Part shown: positions 53,179 through 63,900 of the stretch, in pieces
Position numbering within the stretch: position 1 is the first letter of the stretch
Layout: the number at the start of each line of letters is the position of its first letter
DNA from: Spartinivicinus marinus
GTDB taxonomy: Bacteria > Pseudomonadota > Gammaproteobacteria > Pseudomonadales > Zooshikellaceae
DNA: 64,000 bases
Direction of reading: 5' to 3'
Assembly: GCF_026309355.1 (NCBI RefSeq)
Contig: NZ_JAPJZK010000001.1
Location: 5,600,501 to 5,664,500, forward strand
Program-made: the position numbers and the translations under genes
The notes under the pieces: generated by a model
Told to the model about the DNA's origin: nothing
The model's database searches: none
Seen by the model: only the letters and a program-made list of their open reading frames with translations

Positions 53179-55512
53179 ATGTATCTACAAACAATAAAAG
53201 AATACTTCTTAAAAATATTTGTATTGGCTGTTAGTTATGCGGTTATAGGTAAATTATCACTCTTATTAGCTATCCCCCCAGGATTTGCTTCCCCTGTCTG
53301 GCCACCTGCTGGTGTGGCACTTGGGTTAGTGTTGTTATGGGGCTATCGATATTGGCCTGGTATATTGCTAGGTTCGATGACAATCAATATTTGGGTTTCT
53401 CAAGAGGCATACACCAATATCATTGCTTTAGCCAATGGTCTTGGTATAGCGCTAGGTGCATCACTGCAAGCGGTTATATCGAAGTGGTTGATTGAAAAAG
53501 TCACCCAGCCACCCTGGGAGCTAGAAGAAGTCAAACAAATAACAGCGATTGTCGTAGTTGGTGGGCCTATTTGTTGTATTATTTCTGCAACTGTTGGAAA
53601 CACGGTGTTATTGCTGAATGGGGTAATCCCATCTGACGCTTGGTTACCGGCCTGGTTAACCTGGTGGATAGGCGATAGTATCGGTGTTATGGCTTGTGCT
53701 CCAGTATTGTTAGCATTATTTACCGGCTCTATTACGGTCGTACGAAAAACTATTGTGGCTACACCATTAATGGCCCTTTTAATCACAGTCATTTATTTAT
53801 TCTTCTCTGCTCAACGTTGGGAACAGGAACAACAAAATAGTCAAGCCATTAAAGAAATGGAGCGATCAGTAGAATATATGCAAGACTACCTTGATGGCTA
53901 TCTGATATCGTTATTTGCGTTAGAGCGTTTCTTTCAGTCATCTCAGGTGATTAGTCGTGATAATTTTAAACGTTTTGCAGAAGGCTTCATCAATAAATAC
54001 CCAGGCATTCAAGCATTGGAATGGGTGCCCATCGTGCCAGCAAGTCAAAGAGAGCAACTTATTAAATCTGCCCATGCTGGAGGATTGAAAAAATTTGATA
54101 TTGTTGAATATAATCCACGCTTAAAAAAAATGGAAAAAGCAAAGCCCCGTGATACTTACTATCCGGTTTTTTATATTGAACCTATGGCTACCAATGAGGC
54201 AGCTTTAGGTTATGATATAGGATCAAATCACCGTCGTTTAAAAGCTATCGAAAAAGCACTAACAACACTTCAGCCGGTTGCTACTGAAAAGATTACGCTG
54301 GTTCAGACTGCTGAGCCTGAGTCGGCTTTTTTGGTATTAATGCCAGTCAATAAAAATAATACAGTGTTTGGCTTTGTCTTAGGCGTATTTAAAATCAAAC
54401 CACTAATGGAAAAACTCCAGTCTCATCTGGGTAATTTAAACGCTGTTTTTAGTGTTTATGATAAAAATAATGAGGTGATATATGAATCAGGACCAATGCT
54501 AAAACAACAAGAGAAGCTTAAACCGCTGATAAATTTATTTAATTTAAGTCAAATACTGTCAATAGCTGATAGAGAGTGGCGCTTAGATATTCAATTTAAA
54601 GCTAATATTAATTTAGAACATAGATTCTGGTCAATATGGCTACTTATTGTCGGCGGATTTTTTATTATCGGTATGTTGAGTTATGTCCTATTAATTATTA
54701 CGGGGCAAGCAGAGTCTACTGAACGAAAAATTCAACGGCGTACAGTTGAACTGGAGGCTAGTAAACAGGCACTCAGTGAACAAGCGCAAGCACTATCTAA
54801 ATCAAATCAGGCATTAGAAGAATTTGCTTATATTGCATCGCATGACTTAAAGGAGCCATTACGAGGAGTCAGTAATTATTGTCAGTTTATTAATGATGAT
54901 TATAAAGATAAGCTGGATCGACAAGGTGGTGAAATGCTGGATAATATTCGCAAATTAACCAGAAAAATGGAGTGTTTTATTAATGATTTGCTCAAGTATT
55001 CAAGAGTAGATCATATTGAAGGGGTGCGAATTGAAACTAACTTAATGGAGCTGTTATCTGAAGTCAAAGAAGGCTTATTTCACTTAATTCAAAAGTTTAA
55101 TGCAGATATATCAATAAGAGAGCCTCTACCTATTATATACTGTAATAAAACCAAAATTGAAGAGTTATTTACTAACTTAATTACCAATGCGATTAAATAT
55201 AATAATAGTGAACAGATAAAGATAGGAATTGGATGTGATTTTAGCAAAATACCTGCTGTTTTTTATGTTGAGGATAATGGTATTGGTATTCCTGAGCATT
55301 TACAACATAAAGTATTTAAAATTTTTCAACGTTTGCATACAGAAGATGAATATGGCGGTGGAACAGGTGCTGGATTGAGTATTGTTAAAAAAATAATAGA
55401 AGGCTATCGTGGCTCTATATGGGTTAAATCAAAATCAGGCACCGGTAGTACTTTTTATTTTACGTTACCATTAGCAATGTCGAAAGCAGTTGACAAGGCA
55501 GTTAATAGTTGA
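53179..55512 (+). CDS. MASE1-CHASE sensor histidine kinase
   Basis: A 777-residue inner-membrane kinase. Residues ~10-200 are a MASE1 multi-helix sensor (IPPGFASPVWPPAGVALGLV). A CHASE domain follows (~235-400: FFQSSQVISRDNFKRFAEGF, GIQALEWVPIVPASQREQ), then a membrane helix (~490-510), a coiled coil, the H-box in EEFAYIASHDLKEPLRGVSN (His near 554) and HATPase motifs VEDNGIGIP and GGGTGAGLSIVKKI. It probably phosphorylates the preceding CheY-like protein. Ligand unknown. Confidence 0.92.
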   Translation: MYLQTIKEYFLKIFVLAVSYAVIGKLSLLLAIPPGFASPVWPPAGVALGLVLLWGYRYWPGILLGSMTINIWVSQEAYTNIIALANGLGIALGASLQAVISKWLIEKVTQPPWELEEVKQITAIVVVGGPICCIISATVGNTVLLLNGVIPSDAWLPAWLTWWIGDSIGVMACAPVLLALFTGSITVVRKTIVATPLMALLITVIYLFFSAQRWEQEQQNSQAIKEMERSVEYMQDYLDGYLISLFALERFFQSSQVISRDNFKRFAEGFINKYPGIQALEWVPIVPASQREQLIKSAHAGGLKKFDIVEYNPRLKKMEKAKPRDTYYPVFYIEPMATNEAALGYDIGSNHRRLKAIEKALTTLQPVATEKITLVQTAEPESAFLVLMPVNKNNTVFGFVLGVFKIKPLMEKLQSHLGNLNAVFSVYDKNNEVIYESGPMLKQQEKLKPLINLFNLSQILSIADREWRLDIQFKANINLEHRFWSIWLLIVGGFFIIGMLSYVLLIITGQAESTERKIQRRTVELEASKQALSEQAQALSKSNQALEEFAYIASHDLKEPLRGVSNYCQFINDDYKDKLDRQGGEMLDNIRKLTRKMECFINDLLKYSRVDHIEGVRIETNLMELLSEVKEGLFHLIQKFNADISIREPLPIIYCNKTKIEELFTNLITNAIKYNNSEQIKIGIGCDFSKIPAVFYVEDNGIGIPEHLQHKVFKIFQRLHTEDEYGGGTGAGLSIVKKIIEGYRGSIWVKSKSGTGSTFYFTLPLAMSKAVDKAVNS

Positions 55513-55523
55513 GCAGTAGCGAC

Positions 55524-56738
55524 TCAGACCTCATCATCATCTTCTTTTGCTTCTTCCAATGGCTCCAGTGTCAGGTTGGAGATTATTGAGGAAGCCTCTT
55601 GTTTTTCTTCTGTCGGGGTTGATTTAGCCTTGTTAGACTGCACTCGCTTCAATATCGTTTGATCGACACTTTCTGTTGACTTAGATTCTAAATTAACACG
55701 TAATCTAAGGTTATTTTTTGAGTCAGCGTTTTTTAATGCTTCTTCTAATGATATCTTGTTTTCTTTGTAAAGATTATATAGTGCGGTGTCAAAGGTTTGC
55801 ATTCCTTGTGCTTCAGACTTCATCATCACTTCTTTAATTTCATCGACTTTACCTTGTTTGATTAAATCGCATAAGCGTGGTGTGCCTAACAGGATTTCAA
55901 TAGCCGCGCAACGTTTGTTATCAATAGTGGGTATTAACCGCTGAGAGATGATACCTCGTAAATTTAAGGACAAATCTAAAAAAAGCTGTTTATGGCGCTC
56001 TTCCGGAAAAAAATTAATGATTCGATCTAAGGCTTGGTTTGCATTATTTGCATGCAAAGTGGAAATACATAAGTGACCCGTTTCAGCAAAGGTTATGGCT
56101 TGTTCCATTTGTTCTTGGCTGCGTATTTCACCAATTAAAATAACATCAGGCGCCTGTCTTAAGGTGTTTTCCAGTGCATCGTCATAGCAGTTAGTGTCGA
56201 CACCTACTTCCCGCTGGTTTACGATAGACTGTTTGTGTCGGTGAACAAATTCAACTGGATCTTCAATGGTTATGATATGGCCAGCTGAGTGACTATTTCG
56301 ATAATCGATGAGGGCAGCAAGTGATGTTGATTTGCCAGATCCTGTACCGCCAACAAATAAAATCAACCCTCGTTTTTGCATTATAAGCTTAGGGAGAATA
56401 TCGGGCAGGCCTAAATCCTTATAATGAGGGATTTCTGTTTTAATCGCGCGAACAACCATGGATACTTGGTTTCTTTGTTTAAAGATGTTCACTCTAAAAC
56501 GACCGATGCCTTGCTCTGCTATTGCGAGGTTCATTTCAGGCTTATGTTCAAAAGCAACCCGTTGCTCTTCATCCATAATGGTATAAGCAATTTCTTCTAC
56601 TCTACCGGGAGGTAATGGTCTATCTGCAATTGGTTGTAAGTGACCATGAATTTTAGCACTAGGTGGTGCACCTGTTGTTAAGAACAGGTCTGAACCATCT
56701 TGTTCAGCAAAATAGCGAAGGTAATCAAGCCATTCCAT
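55524..56738 (-). CDS. pilU: Type IV pilus twitching ATPase PilU
   Basis: A 404-residue PilT/PilU-type hexameric ATPase that aids pilus retraction. DGSDLFLTTGAPPSAKIHGH is the N-terminal domain, Walker A is FVGGTGSGKSTSLAALIDYR, the Asp box and Walker B are TIEDPVEFVHRHK and APDVILIGEIRSQEQ. The C-terminal extension beyond about residue 340 is charged and acidic (LEEAKEDDDEV at the end), as in PilU more than PilT. ATG 56738 follows CAGG at 8 bases and matches the normal PilU start, so the long upstream frame to 56915 is rejected. pilT is not adjacent. Confidence 0.9.
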   Translation of the reverse strand: MEWLDYLRYFAEQDGSDLFLTTGAPPSAKIHGHLQPIADRPLPPGRVEEIAYTIMDEEQRVAFEHKPEMNLAIAEQGIGRFRVNIFKQRNQVSMVVRAIKTEIPHYKDLGLPDILPKLIMQKRGLILFVGGTGSGKSTSLAALIDYRNSHSAGHIITIEDPVEFVHRHKQSIVNQREVGVDTNCYDDALENTLRQAPDVILIGEIRSQEQMEQAITFAETGHLCISTLHANNANQALDRIINFFPEERHKQLFLDLSLNLRGIISQRLIPTIDNKRCAAIEILLGTPRLCDLIKQGKVDEIKEVMMKSEAQGMQTFDTALYNLYKENKISLEEALKNADSKNNLRLRVNLESKSTESVDQTILKRVQSNKAKSTPTEEKQEASSIISNLTLEPLEEAKEDDDEV

Positions 56739-57096
56739 TGCAAATACCTGACTGGTCATTAAATTGTCATAATTGAAGTGCGCTAGTTGAACTCTTTGAG
56801 AGTATAGCAAGTAGTTTGTGTTGTGAGTGGTTTTGTAGTCTATTACAATACCGGTAAGACTTAAAATAAATAGGGAACTATTCATTACTGATCTAGTCTC
56901 ATTTGTCACTAGCAAATAGTATTCGACTCATATAGTATTTATTCAAGCCACTAAAATAGATTCCACTTGACTGTCTGTCATTGTAGGTAGTTGCTAGAGG
57001 AATAAATGAAAACGCGTGGGTTGAGAATGTTAACTGAGGGTAAAGCGGGTAAAGAATAATAATCTATTTAAGAGAACGTTATGGAACTATATAGAA
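56739..57096. other. Intergenic region upstream of pilU and the Cys/His-rich gene
   Basis: About 360 bases with divergent promoters. The pilU frame stays open upstream to 56915 without a convincing start. No repeat or hairpin was recognised. Confidence 0.35.
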
Positions 57097-57501
57097 ATGA
57101 TTAATAAACTTATAAAACACTTGTTTTGTATAATCTTTCTATTGGCTGGATCTACAGGATTTTCAGCCGTTGAAAATCCTGTAGGCGTCAGTAACATTCA
57201 TACGGCTAGTAAATTGATTACCAATGTAGTACTTTTTAACGATAAAACCAGTAAAGTAACATCTGAATGTAAAATCAAACTTCACTATATCCATGATCAA
57301 TCTGTTCATACTTCTCTGGAACATAGCTTAACCGAAAGTGCAGGTGGAGACTGCCATTGCTGCTTTGGGAACTGTTCTTCACTAGCTAATTCATCCTGCA
57401 ATCACTTACTATTAACACCATTCACTATTCATTATCCTGCTATAAAACTAGCTGAGTTAAAGCTGTTTATTGACCCTCATTTTCGCCCTCCTATAGTCTA
57501 A
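57097..57501 (+). CDS. Secreted small Cys/His-rich protein, function unknown
   Basis: A 134-residue protein with a signal peptide (IKHLFCIIFLLAGSTGFSAV). The mature part has many His and a cysteine cluster GGDCHCCFGNCSSLANSSCN, and ends with HFRPPIV. The layout (leader, central Cys/His cluster, RPP end) resembles small DUF2946/metal-related periplasmic proteins, but I cannot assign it firmly. Metal binding is inference. It stands upstream of the DUF1015 gene on the same strand, 220 bases away. Confidence 0.6.
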   Translation: MINKLIKHLFCIIFLLAGSTGFSAVENPVGVSNIHTASKLITNVVLFNDKTSKVTSECKIKLHYIHDQSVHTSLEHSLTESAGGDCHCCFGNCSSLANSSCNHLLLTPFTIHYPAIKLAELKLFIDPHFRPPIV

Positions 57502-57724
57502 TACTCATACGTTGTCAGCCTATTTTGTTTAAAACATTATAACCAAGTAATGGTTTACAAGCGCTATCGCTAATGCCATTAGTTTAGACTGTGTATATTT
57601 TATTGCTGGCAATTAATCTTTCGAAAAAACATATCCTTTACGTCTAATAGCGAAAGGAAAAACCTGCCTTTATCAAATGTAAATGCAGAGGATATCTATT
57701 GTCTGGCTGCAAAGGAATAGTCAA

Positions 57725-58738
57725 ATGAGTCTTATAGAACAAAAAACTAAAGTGATTGATTGTAATGCATTTAATAGTCTTCTATTTCAAGATTGTAATG
57801 AGGGCCTTTTTATATACCATATTAGTGGTTTGTTTAATGATGAACCTCATGAAGTTATTGGTGTTTTAAGCCAATATAGAAATAAAGGGAAATCAATGGT
57901 TTATCCTCATGAAGAGATTGATTCTCAACGGCTGGCCGCTCTTCAGCAGGAAATAGTACAACAGCAGGGCATGAGCACCCCCTGTTACTTAGTGACAAAT
58001 AGCAAATTTTATCCTCGGTTTACATTATCAAGATTAATACAGTCAGCACAGCCAATCATTAGTTTCAAAGATAAATCATTCACTCACTCAATTTTTTATA
58101 TTCATGAAGCTATCGACTGTATAGAGGTTATGTTAGCAATCAATCGCATCGAACATTTTCTTATTGCTGATGGCCACCACCGATTTGCAGCCTATCAACA
58201 ACAAACCAGTATTGATACTAGTAGCATTGTGTCACTCCCCGTATTTATTACACAGACATCTGAAACCAAAGTTAAGAGTTTTGGCCTAGTCGGTTGGCTT
58301 AATGAACACTTTAACTGGCAACAGCTTGTTGATCATTGTAGACAGCTAGGATTAAAGACCTGTAAAGAAGAACAGGCTGATTTCTTGATTCACTACCAAA
58401 ATCAAAAGCTGGTGGTTGCTTTTGATTTGCTAATTGGTAGAAAAGGGTTTAACCAGCCAGGTTATCATCATAACTTCATATTAGAAAATCTCAGTAGTTT
58501 AAATGGGGTAGAGACTATTTCAAGCGAGGCATTAGCCTTTCAGCATAAAAACCACTTATCTGATATCAACCTAAGCTCTCATTACTTATTCATACAAACC
58601 CGTTCACCCAGTGTTGAATCGATTTACCAAAGTGCCTTACAAGGCCATTTGCTTCCTAAGAAGTCCACATGTTTTCTATTTAAGCCTCTAGAAGGTGTTA
58701 TTGATTTTTTACAAAATGAAATAAAAGTTGCTTCATAA
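57725..58738 (+). CDS. DUF1015-family protein, possible L-serine kinase (SerK/SbnI-like)
   Basis: A 337-residue protein. The diagnostic DUF1015 motif is HFLIADGHHRFAAYQQ. Near the N-terminus it has GVLSQYRNKGKSMVYPHEEI, the usual 'H-E' region of the family. Known members with this fold make O-phospho-L-serine (archaeal SerK, staphylococcal SbnI). The partner gene just downstream is an SbnA/cysteine-synthase-like enzyme, which would use that product. It is shorter than typical DUF1015 proteins (~400 residues). ATG 57725 follows AAGGAA; the frame extends to 57683 without support. Confidence 0.78.
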   Translation: MSLIEQKTKVIDCNAFNSLLFQDCNEGLFIYHISGLFNDEPHEVIGVLSQYRNKGKSMVYPHEEIDSQRLAALQQEIVQQQGMSTPCYLVTNSKFYPRFTLSRLIQSAQPIISFKDKSFTHSIFYIHEAIDCIEVMLAINRIEHFLIADGHHRFAAYQQQTSIDTSSIVSLPVFITQTSETKVKSFGLVGWLNEHFNWQQLVDHCRQLGLKTCKEEQADFLIHYQNQKLVVAFDLLIGRKGFNQPGYHHNFILENLSSLNGVETISSEALAFQHKNHLSDINLSSHYLFIQTRSPSVESIYQSALQGHLLPKKSTCFLFKPLEGVIDFLQNEIKVAS

Positions 58739-58789
58739 CAGCCTGTATTTTCTTGGTTTTTAATTGTAGATTTTATTTAGGAGAAAAAA

Positions 58790-59734
58790 ATGCTTGATTC
58801 CATTTTAGATACTATTGGCAATACTCATCTTGTTCAGCTTCCAGTGCTATCATCAACAAGTCGTAAGATAAACGTGTATGGTAAGATTGAGTATTTCAAT
58901 CCGGGCTTCAGTATTAAGGATAGAGCTGCGCTGAAAATGATAGAATCTCTTGAAAAAACACATGATATTAAACCAGGTGACACGATTGTTGAGTCAACCT
59001 CTGGTAATACTGGCCATGCGTTAGCAATGATATGTGCAAAAAAAGGATATAATTTGGTATGTATTGTAGACCCTAAAACACCAAAACAAAATATTTTGAT
59101 TTATAAAGCATTTGGCGCAAATGTATTAGTGGTAGAAGAAATGGATGAAAATGGCTCTTATCAAAAAGTCAGAATTAAAACAGCAAAAGAGTTAAGTAAA
59201 AAAAATGGATGGATTAATTTAGATCAATATTCCAACCCTGGGTGTTGGATGGCTAATTATGAACATACAGGAAAAGAAATATATCAAGATTTAAATGGAA
59301 AAATAGATGTGCTGGTCGCATGTGTAAGTACTGGAGGACACTTATCAGGAATTGCGAAATTTTTGATAGAGCATTTAACAAAGAAGCCTTTAATAGTTGC
59401 TGTTGAGCCTGTTGGATCAGTCATTTTTGGTGGCAAGCCGAAGCCTTTTAAAATAAATGGTGCAGGCTTAAGTTTTGTCCCTAAAAACTATTTCTCAGAG
59501 TACGTGGATATGGAGTTAAAGTGTAGTGACCACAATGCATTCTCGATGTGCCGATATATTGCCAAACACGAAGGAATTCTCTTGGGTGGGTCTTCTGGTA
59601 GTGTGTTGTCAGTTATCTCATCATTGATAAACAAAGGGGGGATAGTCGAGGGAAGTAATGTGGTTGGTGTTTTACCAGATTCTGGGTTGAAATACATTGA
59701 TACGATTTATAATGATGGAACATATGATGATTAA
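58790..59734 (+). CDS. SbnA/cysteine synthase-like PLP enzyme
   Basis: A 314-residue fold-type II PLP enzyme. The lysine is in NPGFSIKDRAALKMIE (near residue 43), the substrate loop STSGNTGHALAM and the phosphate loop ACVSTGGHLSGIAKF are present, and C-terminal GSSGSVLSV completes the site. The opening DSILDTIGNTHLVQLPVLSS and FNPGFSIKDR are closer to SbnA, which joins O-phosphoserine and glutamate, than to CysK, but OPS sulfhydrylase is also possible. TAGGAG precedes the ATG. No SbnB-type dehydrogenase is adjacent. Confidence 0.82.
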   Translation: MLDSILDTIGNTHLVQLPVLSSTSRKINVYGKIEYFNPGFSIKDRAALKMIESLEKTHDIKPGDTIVESTSGNTGHALAMICAKKGYNLVCIVDPKTPKQNILIYKAFGANVLVVEEMDENGSYQKVRIKTAKELSKKNGWINLDQYSNPGCWMANYEHTGKEIYQDLNGKIDVLVACVSTGGHLSGIAKFLIEHLTKKPLIVAVEPVGSVIFGGKPKPFKINGAGLSFVPKNYFSEYVDMELKCSDHNAFSMCRYIAKHEGILLGGSSGSVLSVISSLINKGGIVEGSNVVGVLPDSGLKYIDTIYNDGTYDD

Positions 59735-60668
59735 ATTAATAACTAAATCTATTATATCAATGGTTATTGTAGTCTTTCCTGTATTGCTTATTGTTAATAT
59801 TGCTGTATTTCATGGCTTTGATCGTTTACTGATAACAGCTGTACAACCAATTATGTCTATCTTAGACTTGCCAGAAGAGTTTAGTATTGTTTGGTTGGCT
59901 GCAATATTGACTGGTGTGTATGGAGGAGTAGCTACATTTTTTACCATTGCCTCTGAATCCTATGGTTATCGGCTAATAGACATAAATGTATTATCAATAT
60001 TAATACTTTTGGCTCATGCACTTCCGGTAGAATCTCGGGTGAGTTCGTTAGTGGGGGTAGGATTTGTTAAGGCAACTATTTTTCGAATTGTTAACTCAAT
60101 TGTATGTGCATTGTTATTGATGCTATTTTGTAATTACTTTGAGCTTCTTCAAAGTAATGTAAGCTTTAGTAGTGCATTAATTACACCGAAGTCCTTTGCT
60201 AGTTATTTTGATGTGATTTGGCAGTCAATTGCGATAACGGTGAAAATGTGTGTGATTATTGTTTTATTGTTTTTATTAATTGAGCTGCTTAAAAAGTTAT
60301 CACTGATTAACTTAATAGAAAAGCTGCTGTTGCCTTTGGTTAGTCTGCTTCGGCTTGATATAAAACTATCACACCCTTTATTGATTGGTATATTACTGGG
60401 TATATCTTATGGCGGAGTATTATTAAAAGAGTCACTAGGAGAGCTATCTGTTATTTATAGTGAAAGTATCAAAAAAGCAATATACTTTATGAATTTATCA
60501 CACTCGCTAATAGAGGATACTTTATTAGTATTAATGATTAATGCCAATATTGTCATAGTTGTAATTTACAGATTGGCTTACTCAATAATAGTGATAAGAC
60601 TGATGGCGTTGTTTCTCTATGTTAAAAGCCAACTAATCAATAGAACTGGAGTAACAAAGGAAAGTTAG
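59724..60668 (+). CDS. Gate-domain (nucleoside-recognition-like) membrane protein
   Basis: A 314-residue hydrophobic protein with about eight membrane segments. The two halves each have an internally similar Gate-type layout (SIVWLAAILTGVYGGVATFF; HPLLIGILLGISYGGVLLKE), as in the nucleoside recognition domain family seen in transporters and sporulation membrane proteins. It starts within the end of the PLP enzyme gene (11-base overlap), with GGA before ATG 59724, so it is translationally coupled. An exporter or permease for the pathway product is the natural guess, but that is inference. Confidence 0.7.
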   Translation: MMIKLITKSIISMVIVVFPVLLIVNIAVFHGFDRLLITAVQPIMSILDLPEEFSIVWLAAILTGVYGGVATFFTIASESYGYRLIDINVLSILILLAHALPVESRVSSLVGVGFVKATIFRIVNSIVCALLLMLFCNYFELLQSNVSFSSALITPKSFASYFDVIWQSIAITVKMCVIIVLLFLLIELLKKLSLINLIEKLLLPLVSLLRLDIKLSHPLLIGILLGISYGGVLLKESLGELSVIYSESIKKAIYFMNLSHSLIEDTLLVLMINANIVIVVIYRLAYSIIVIRLMALFLYVKSQLINRTGVTKES

Positions 60669-60938
60669 TCTCTTAGGCATCAATACCCGGTTACGAATGG
60701 TTCGTGCGACCAAGCCCTGTTCTTCGCAGTGGTGATGAACAGTCCAGACTGCTAAAAAGGAAGTTAAGCACTGGGCTGTTAACATGGGCAGTATATGGTG
60801 TTTCACATCGATAACCCCGTTAATACTGTGTTCATGTTGATCAGTTGGGTATCTTGTGATTATAAGTAACTTTAAATCACCTACACTGTCATTACAGTAG
60901 TCACAAGAAAAATAGCATCACCTTCAAGTGATACCAGT
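60669..60938. other. Intergenic region with an uncertain reverse reading frame
   Basis: About 270 bases. On the minus strand a frame of about 95 codons without ATG runs through it (DVKHHILPMLTAQCLTSFLA, then VWTVHHHCEEQGLVARTIRN) and ends inside the preceding gene. It reads like a possible transposase relic, but I cannot identify it. The promoter of the following gene should be here. Confidence 0.3.
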
Positions 60939-63900
60939 ATGCCAAAAAGCCGTTTGCACCTGGGAATTCGCGGAAAACTTATTTCGATTTTCAGCCTGAT
61001 TAAAGTCCTTCCGCTGTTGTTACTGGCTTGGATTGCCTGGGACCATAGCGTTAATCTTGGTCATAAGGTGGTTGATGAAAGCCAGCAAATGGCTGACAGA
61101 ATGTTGCATACAGTAGCCACGGTAGGGGAAGTGACCACCGCTCAGTCAGTGAAAGCCTTGGATGCACAAGCGCAGGCAGCGATTGAGCGCTTAACGGTAG
61201 ATACTGCTGAGCAGGTGGCACAGTTTCTTTATGAGCGGGATAAAGATTTACTATTGTTAGCTGGGCAGCCGCCTGATCCTGATACTTATCAACAGTTCAT
61301 TGCGCATCGAACAGCCGTAGTGACGCTACATCAGCCCTGGCAAATGGATGATGAGGGGAAGCAATGGCAGCCTGTTCGGCCAGTGAGTATTAAATACCAG
61401 CAAGTAACTCCTCGTGTAGAAGACAATCGTACCGCCTTTCATTATCGTCCACCGGATCATCTAGGTATTAAAGAAAACAGGCCGCTTTATCGGGAGATCA
61501 GTTTTTTTGACGTAAATGGTCAGCAACAGATTCGCATTTTGTCAGACCCAAACCAAGCTGCTCCGTTATTGGATGTCTCTCGCGCTGAAAATACTTGGTA
61601 TAAGGCAGAGCGTTATTTTGCCAAGCTGAACTCATTACAAAAAGGCGATATTTATGTATCCGATGTGATTGGTGCTTATGTGCCATCGCCTATTATTGGT
61701 CCTTTTACTCGGGCAAAGGCAAAGCAAAAAGGCATTTCTTTTTTACCCGAAAATGCCGGGTATGCAGGTAAAGAAAACCCAGTAGGGAAACGATTTGAGG
61801 GAATTGTACGGTGGATAACCCCTGTTTTTCAGGCGGGTGAAAAAATTGGGTATTTATCATTGGCATTAGATCATACCCATATTATGGAGTTTACTGACCA
61901 CTTGGTGCCGACTCAACAGCGTTTTACGCCTATTTCTGATGCCAGCTCAGGAAATTATGCATTTATGTGGGACTATTTAGGGCGGAATATTTCTCATCCG
62001 CGCGATTATTTTATTGTGGGATACGATCCAACCACCGGTGAGCAGGTGCCTACCTGGTTGGATCAACACACTTGGCAACAGTGGCAAGATAGCGGTTTAT
62101 CTTTTCAGCAATTTATTACCCAGCAATCACCGTATAAAGCGCAGTCATTAAAGCGAAAACCTGCTTTGACGCAAGTAGGTAAAGGACAAATAGCCTTGGA
62201 TTGTCGCTACTTACATTTTGCGCCTCAATGTTCAGGTTGGTGGAATCTTACTGAAGAAGGTGGGGCAGGCTCGTTTGTAATTTTTTGGAGTGGGCTCTGG
62301 AAAATTTCGACAGCTGCAGTAATTCCTTATTATACCGGGCGCTATGCAAACAGTGCTCGTGGTTTTGGCTTTGTCACCATTGGCGCTAATATTGATCAGT
62401 TTCATGCGGCGGCAATGTCCTCAAAAGATGAAATGATGGGGATGATTCAACAAGCTAACCAACAACTGGAAAATAAACGTAACTCTTTAATTGCTGGGAT
62501 TAACACCAGGCTGCAGAAAATTACTGTGCAGTTAACGGCTTCAACGGCTGTGATGGTGTTGTTGGTCATTTTAATTGCTATTTGGATAGCTTCTTATCTC
62601 ACCAATCGACTGAAAGATATTATCACTGGAATGCAAACCTTTACTTCAGGTGATTTGACCCATCGACTGGCCACAACTACTGAAGATGAGGTAGGTGAGT
62701 TGATTGATACTTTTAATGAACTGGCGAATACCATTGAGCAAAATGTAACGAGTTTAAATGCTGAAATCCATCAGCGTAAAACCGCTGAAACCAAGCTGGC
62801 ACAAGCAAAGAATGAGCTGGAGCATCGGGTTGAAGAGCGGACCTTAGAGCTTCGAATGAGTAATGAACAACTGAAAAAAGAAAATAAAGAGCGACAAAAA
62901 GCGCAACGACAAATTGAGCATTTAGCCCGTTATGATCACCTGACTGGCTTGGCTAATCGGGTGCTGTTTGGAGAGCGTTTAAAGCAAGCTATACAAATGT
63001 CGTCAGTGACTAATGAAGCGTTAGCTTTATTATTTATTGATTTAGATGGCTTTAAAGAAGTGAATGATTCATTAGGACACGAAGTCGGTGATTTATTACT
63101 GAAACATGTCGCCCGCTGTTTAGAAAGTGCTGTGCGAGAAGGGGATACCGTAGCTCGGCTTGGAGGGGATGAATTTGCCGTCATTGCAGGGGGAGTCGCC
63201 AGCCATGATGTGCTAGTGGAAGTTGCAGAGCGACTATTGAAAAAACTGCTGGCTAAAGCTTGTCTCGATGGTCATTGTTTACGGGCGGGTGGTAGCATCG
63301 GCATTGCTTGCTATCCTGCTGATGCTAAAAGTCAGGATAAACTAATTCATTTTGCTGATATGGCGATGTATCAGGCAAAACATAGTGGTGGAGGGAATTG
63401 TTATCGGTTCTTTACTCCTGCAATGCATGAGCGGGTGCTACACCATCAAAAAATTGAGGCTGAGTTGCATCAGGCAATTCAACAAAATGAACTCAGAGTG
63501 TATTACCAACCAAAAATTAATTTACAAACGGATGAAATCTTTGGCATGGAAGCACTGGTTCGCTGGCAGCACCCTGAGCGAGGCTTATTACCCCCTTCGG
63601 AATTTATCGAAATTGCTGAACATACTGGGCAAATTATTGAGCTGGGGGCTTGGGTGCTTGCAGAGGCATGTCGTCAAACCAACCACTGGCATCAACAAGG
63701 AATTACCAGCTTGCAGGTGTCAGTGAATGTATCAGGTTATCAAATTGATCAGCGCTTTGTGGAGCATGTAAACGAGGTGTTAACCGCTACTCAGCTAAAC
63801 CCACAACAGTTAGAGTTGGAACTAACTGAATCGATTTTAATGAATGATACCCCTGCGACTAATGTAATTTTGAAGCAATTGAGGGATATAGGTGTTGCTA

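Noticed and set aside
53400-53792. 130-codon minus-strand frame in the MASE1 kinase gene
   Set aside because: Antisense to a conserved membrane domain; composition is typical of a shadow frame.
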